From assembly GCF_001643305.1 (NCBI RefSeq), contig NZ_LSGW01000070.1, positions 62,001 to 126,000 of the forward strand: 64,000 nt of DNA, written 5' to 3'. The notes below the pieces were generated by a model. It searched no databases. It was not told where the DNA came from and saw only the letters and a program-made list of their open reading frames with translations. Both the position numbers and the translations under genes were made by a program. Below are positions 63,467 through 64,000 of the stretch, in pieces. Source of the stretch: Aeromonas salmonicida subsp. salmonicida (lineage in GTDB: Bacteria; Pseudomonadota; Gammaproteobacteria; Enterobacterales; Aeromonadaceae). How positions within the stretch are numbered: position 1 is the first letter of the stretch; each line of letters opens with the position of its first letter.

Positions 63467-64000
63467 TTAATCCTCTTCGGCCCAGCGGCGTGAACGCTCA
63501 ACCGCTTTCTGCCAGCCGTGGTAGAGCTTGTTGCGCTCTTCGTGGCTCATCTGCGGGATGAATTCACGATCCACGCTGAACTTGTCTTCCAGCTCGTCAG
63601 AGCTCTTCCAGAAGCCGACGGCCAGACCGGCCAGGAAGGCGGCGCCCATGGCGGTGGTCTCGATACGGGTCGGACGCACCACAGGGGTGTGCATCATGTC
63701 GGACTGGAACTGCATCAGGAAGTCGTTGGCAACCGCGCCGCCGTCTACCTTGAGGGCGGCCAGCTTGATGCCGGAGTCCTGCTGCATGGCATCCAGCACA
63801 TCACGGCTCTGGTAGGCGATGGATTCCAGCGCGGCACGAATGATGTGGTTGCGGTTGGCGCCACGGGTCAGGCCGACCATGGTGCCGCGAGCATAGGGAT
63901 CCCAGTAGGGTGCGCCCAGGCCGACGAAGGCCGGCACCAGATAGACGCCGTTGGTGTCACCCACCTTGGAGGCGAAGTAGTCGGTATCGCGGGCATCGTG
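63467..64000 (-). CDS. glpK: Glycerol kinase GlpK, C-terminal fragment
   Basis: The last 177 residues of glycerol kinase; the start lies beyond the right edge. [36 protein letters not shown] and [18 protein letters not shown] are conserved FGGY-kinase segments, ending SRRWAEED. Phosphorylates glycerol to glycerol-3-phosphate. Frame is open to the window edge. Confidence 0.96.
   Translation of the reverse strand, partial: HDARDTDYFASKVGDTNGVYLVPAFVGLGAPYWDPYARGTMVGLTRGANRNHIIRAALESIAYQSRDVLDAMQQDSGIKLAALKVDGGAVANDFLMQFQSDMMHTPVVRPTRIETTAMGAAFLAGLAVGFWKSSDELEDKFSVDREFIPQMSHEERNKLYHGWQKAVERSRRWAEED

Overview
The window looks like a chromosomal segment of an Aeromonas species (GC-rich gammaproteobacterium). 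This is inferred from E. coli-like nap and moa operons, an RluF almost collinear with the E. coli protein, narQ/narP beside nap, fhs, and small families typical of Aeromonas and Vibrio. Genus is inferred from gene content and protein similarity recalled from memory; no search was run.

Layout. (1) 1-16071 is a nitrate respiration and molybdenum cofactor block: narQP (minus strand), then moaA behind a Moco riboswitch, napFDAGHBC, moaB-C-D-E and modABC, ending in an alpha/beta hydrolase broken by a perfect 20-bp tandem duplication. (2) 16176-18826 is a small foreign-looking cassette: a plasmid-type ParM actin, a frameshifted ParR-like partner and two tandem Bor/Iss-like lipoproteins. (3) 18912-21855 holds moeB, moeA (minus) and folE (plus). 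(4) 22258-36993 is housekeeping: a chemoreceptor, fhs, a LysR regulator, yceI with a coupled membrane protein, an S-adenosylhomocysteinase-like Rossmann protein with a TTG start, a SelW-like protein, an OlsF-like ornithine lipid synthase, pepT, and speA behind a leader of roughly 670 nt with a duplicated unit. (5) 37766-41505 is a histidine phosphatase gene cut short by a lower-GC island encoding a PLD-nuclease/SF2 helicase fusion. (6) 41522-58000 carries further metabolic genes: gdhA, rluF, a CynX/NimT-type transporter with a deaminase, rsmS, a MocR regulator divergent from cydABX, and an AraJ-like transporter. (7) 58404-63257 is a run of small detoxification-type enzymes and a duplicated DUF6404/LysR locus. 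The window closes inside glpK.

How it fits together. NarQ/NarP would sense nitrate and control nap. NapA needs bis-MGD, built by MoaA-C, MoaD/E, MoaB, MoeA and MoeB (MoeB adenylates MoaD), with molybdate brought in by ModABC and MoaA output tuned by the Moco riboswitch. The cytochrome bd oxidase covers microaerobic respiration.

The most unusual signal is a recurring pattern at gene junctions. Between napD/napA, napB/napC, moaD/moaE and modA/modB there are diverged partial copies of the downstream gene start and, in three of the four cases, of upstream-gene sequence. At napB/napC and moaD/moaE these form tiny in-frame chimeric ORFs (downstream head plus upstream tail) with their own ribosome binding sites. 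Related start-region duplications appear upstream of speA and at the DUF6404/LysR locus.
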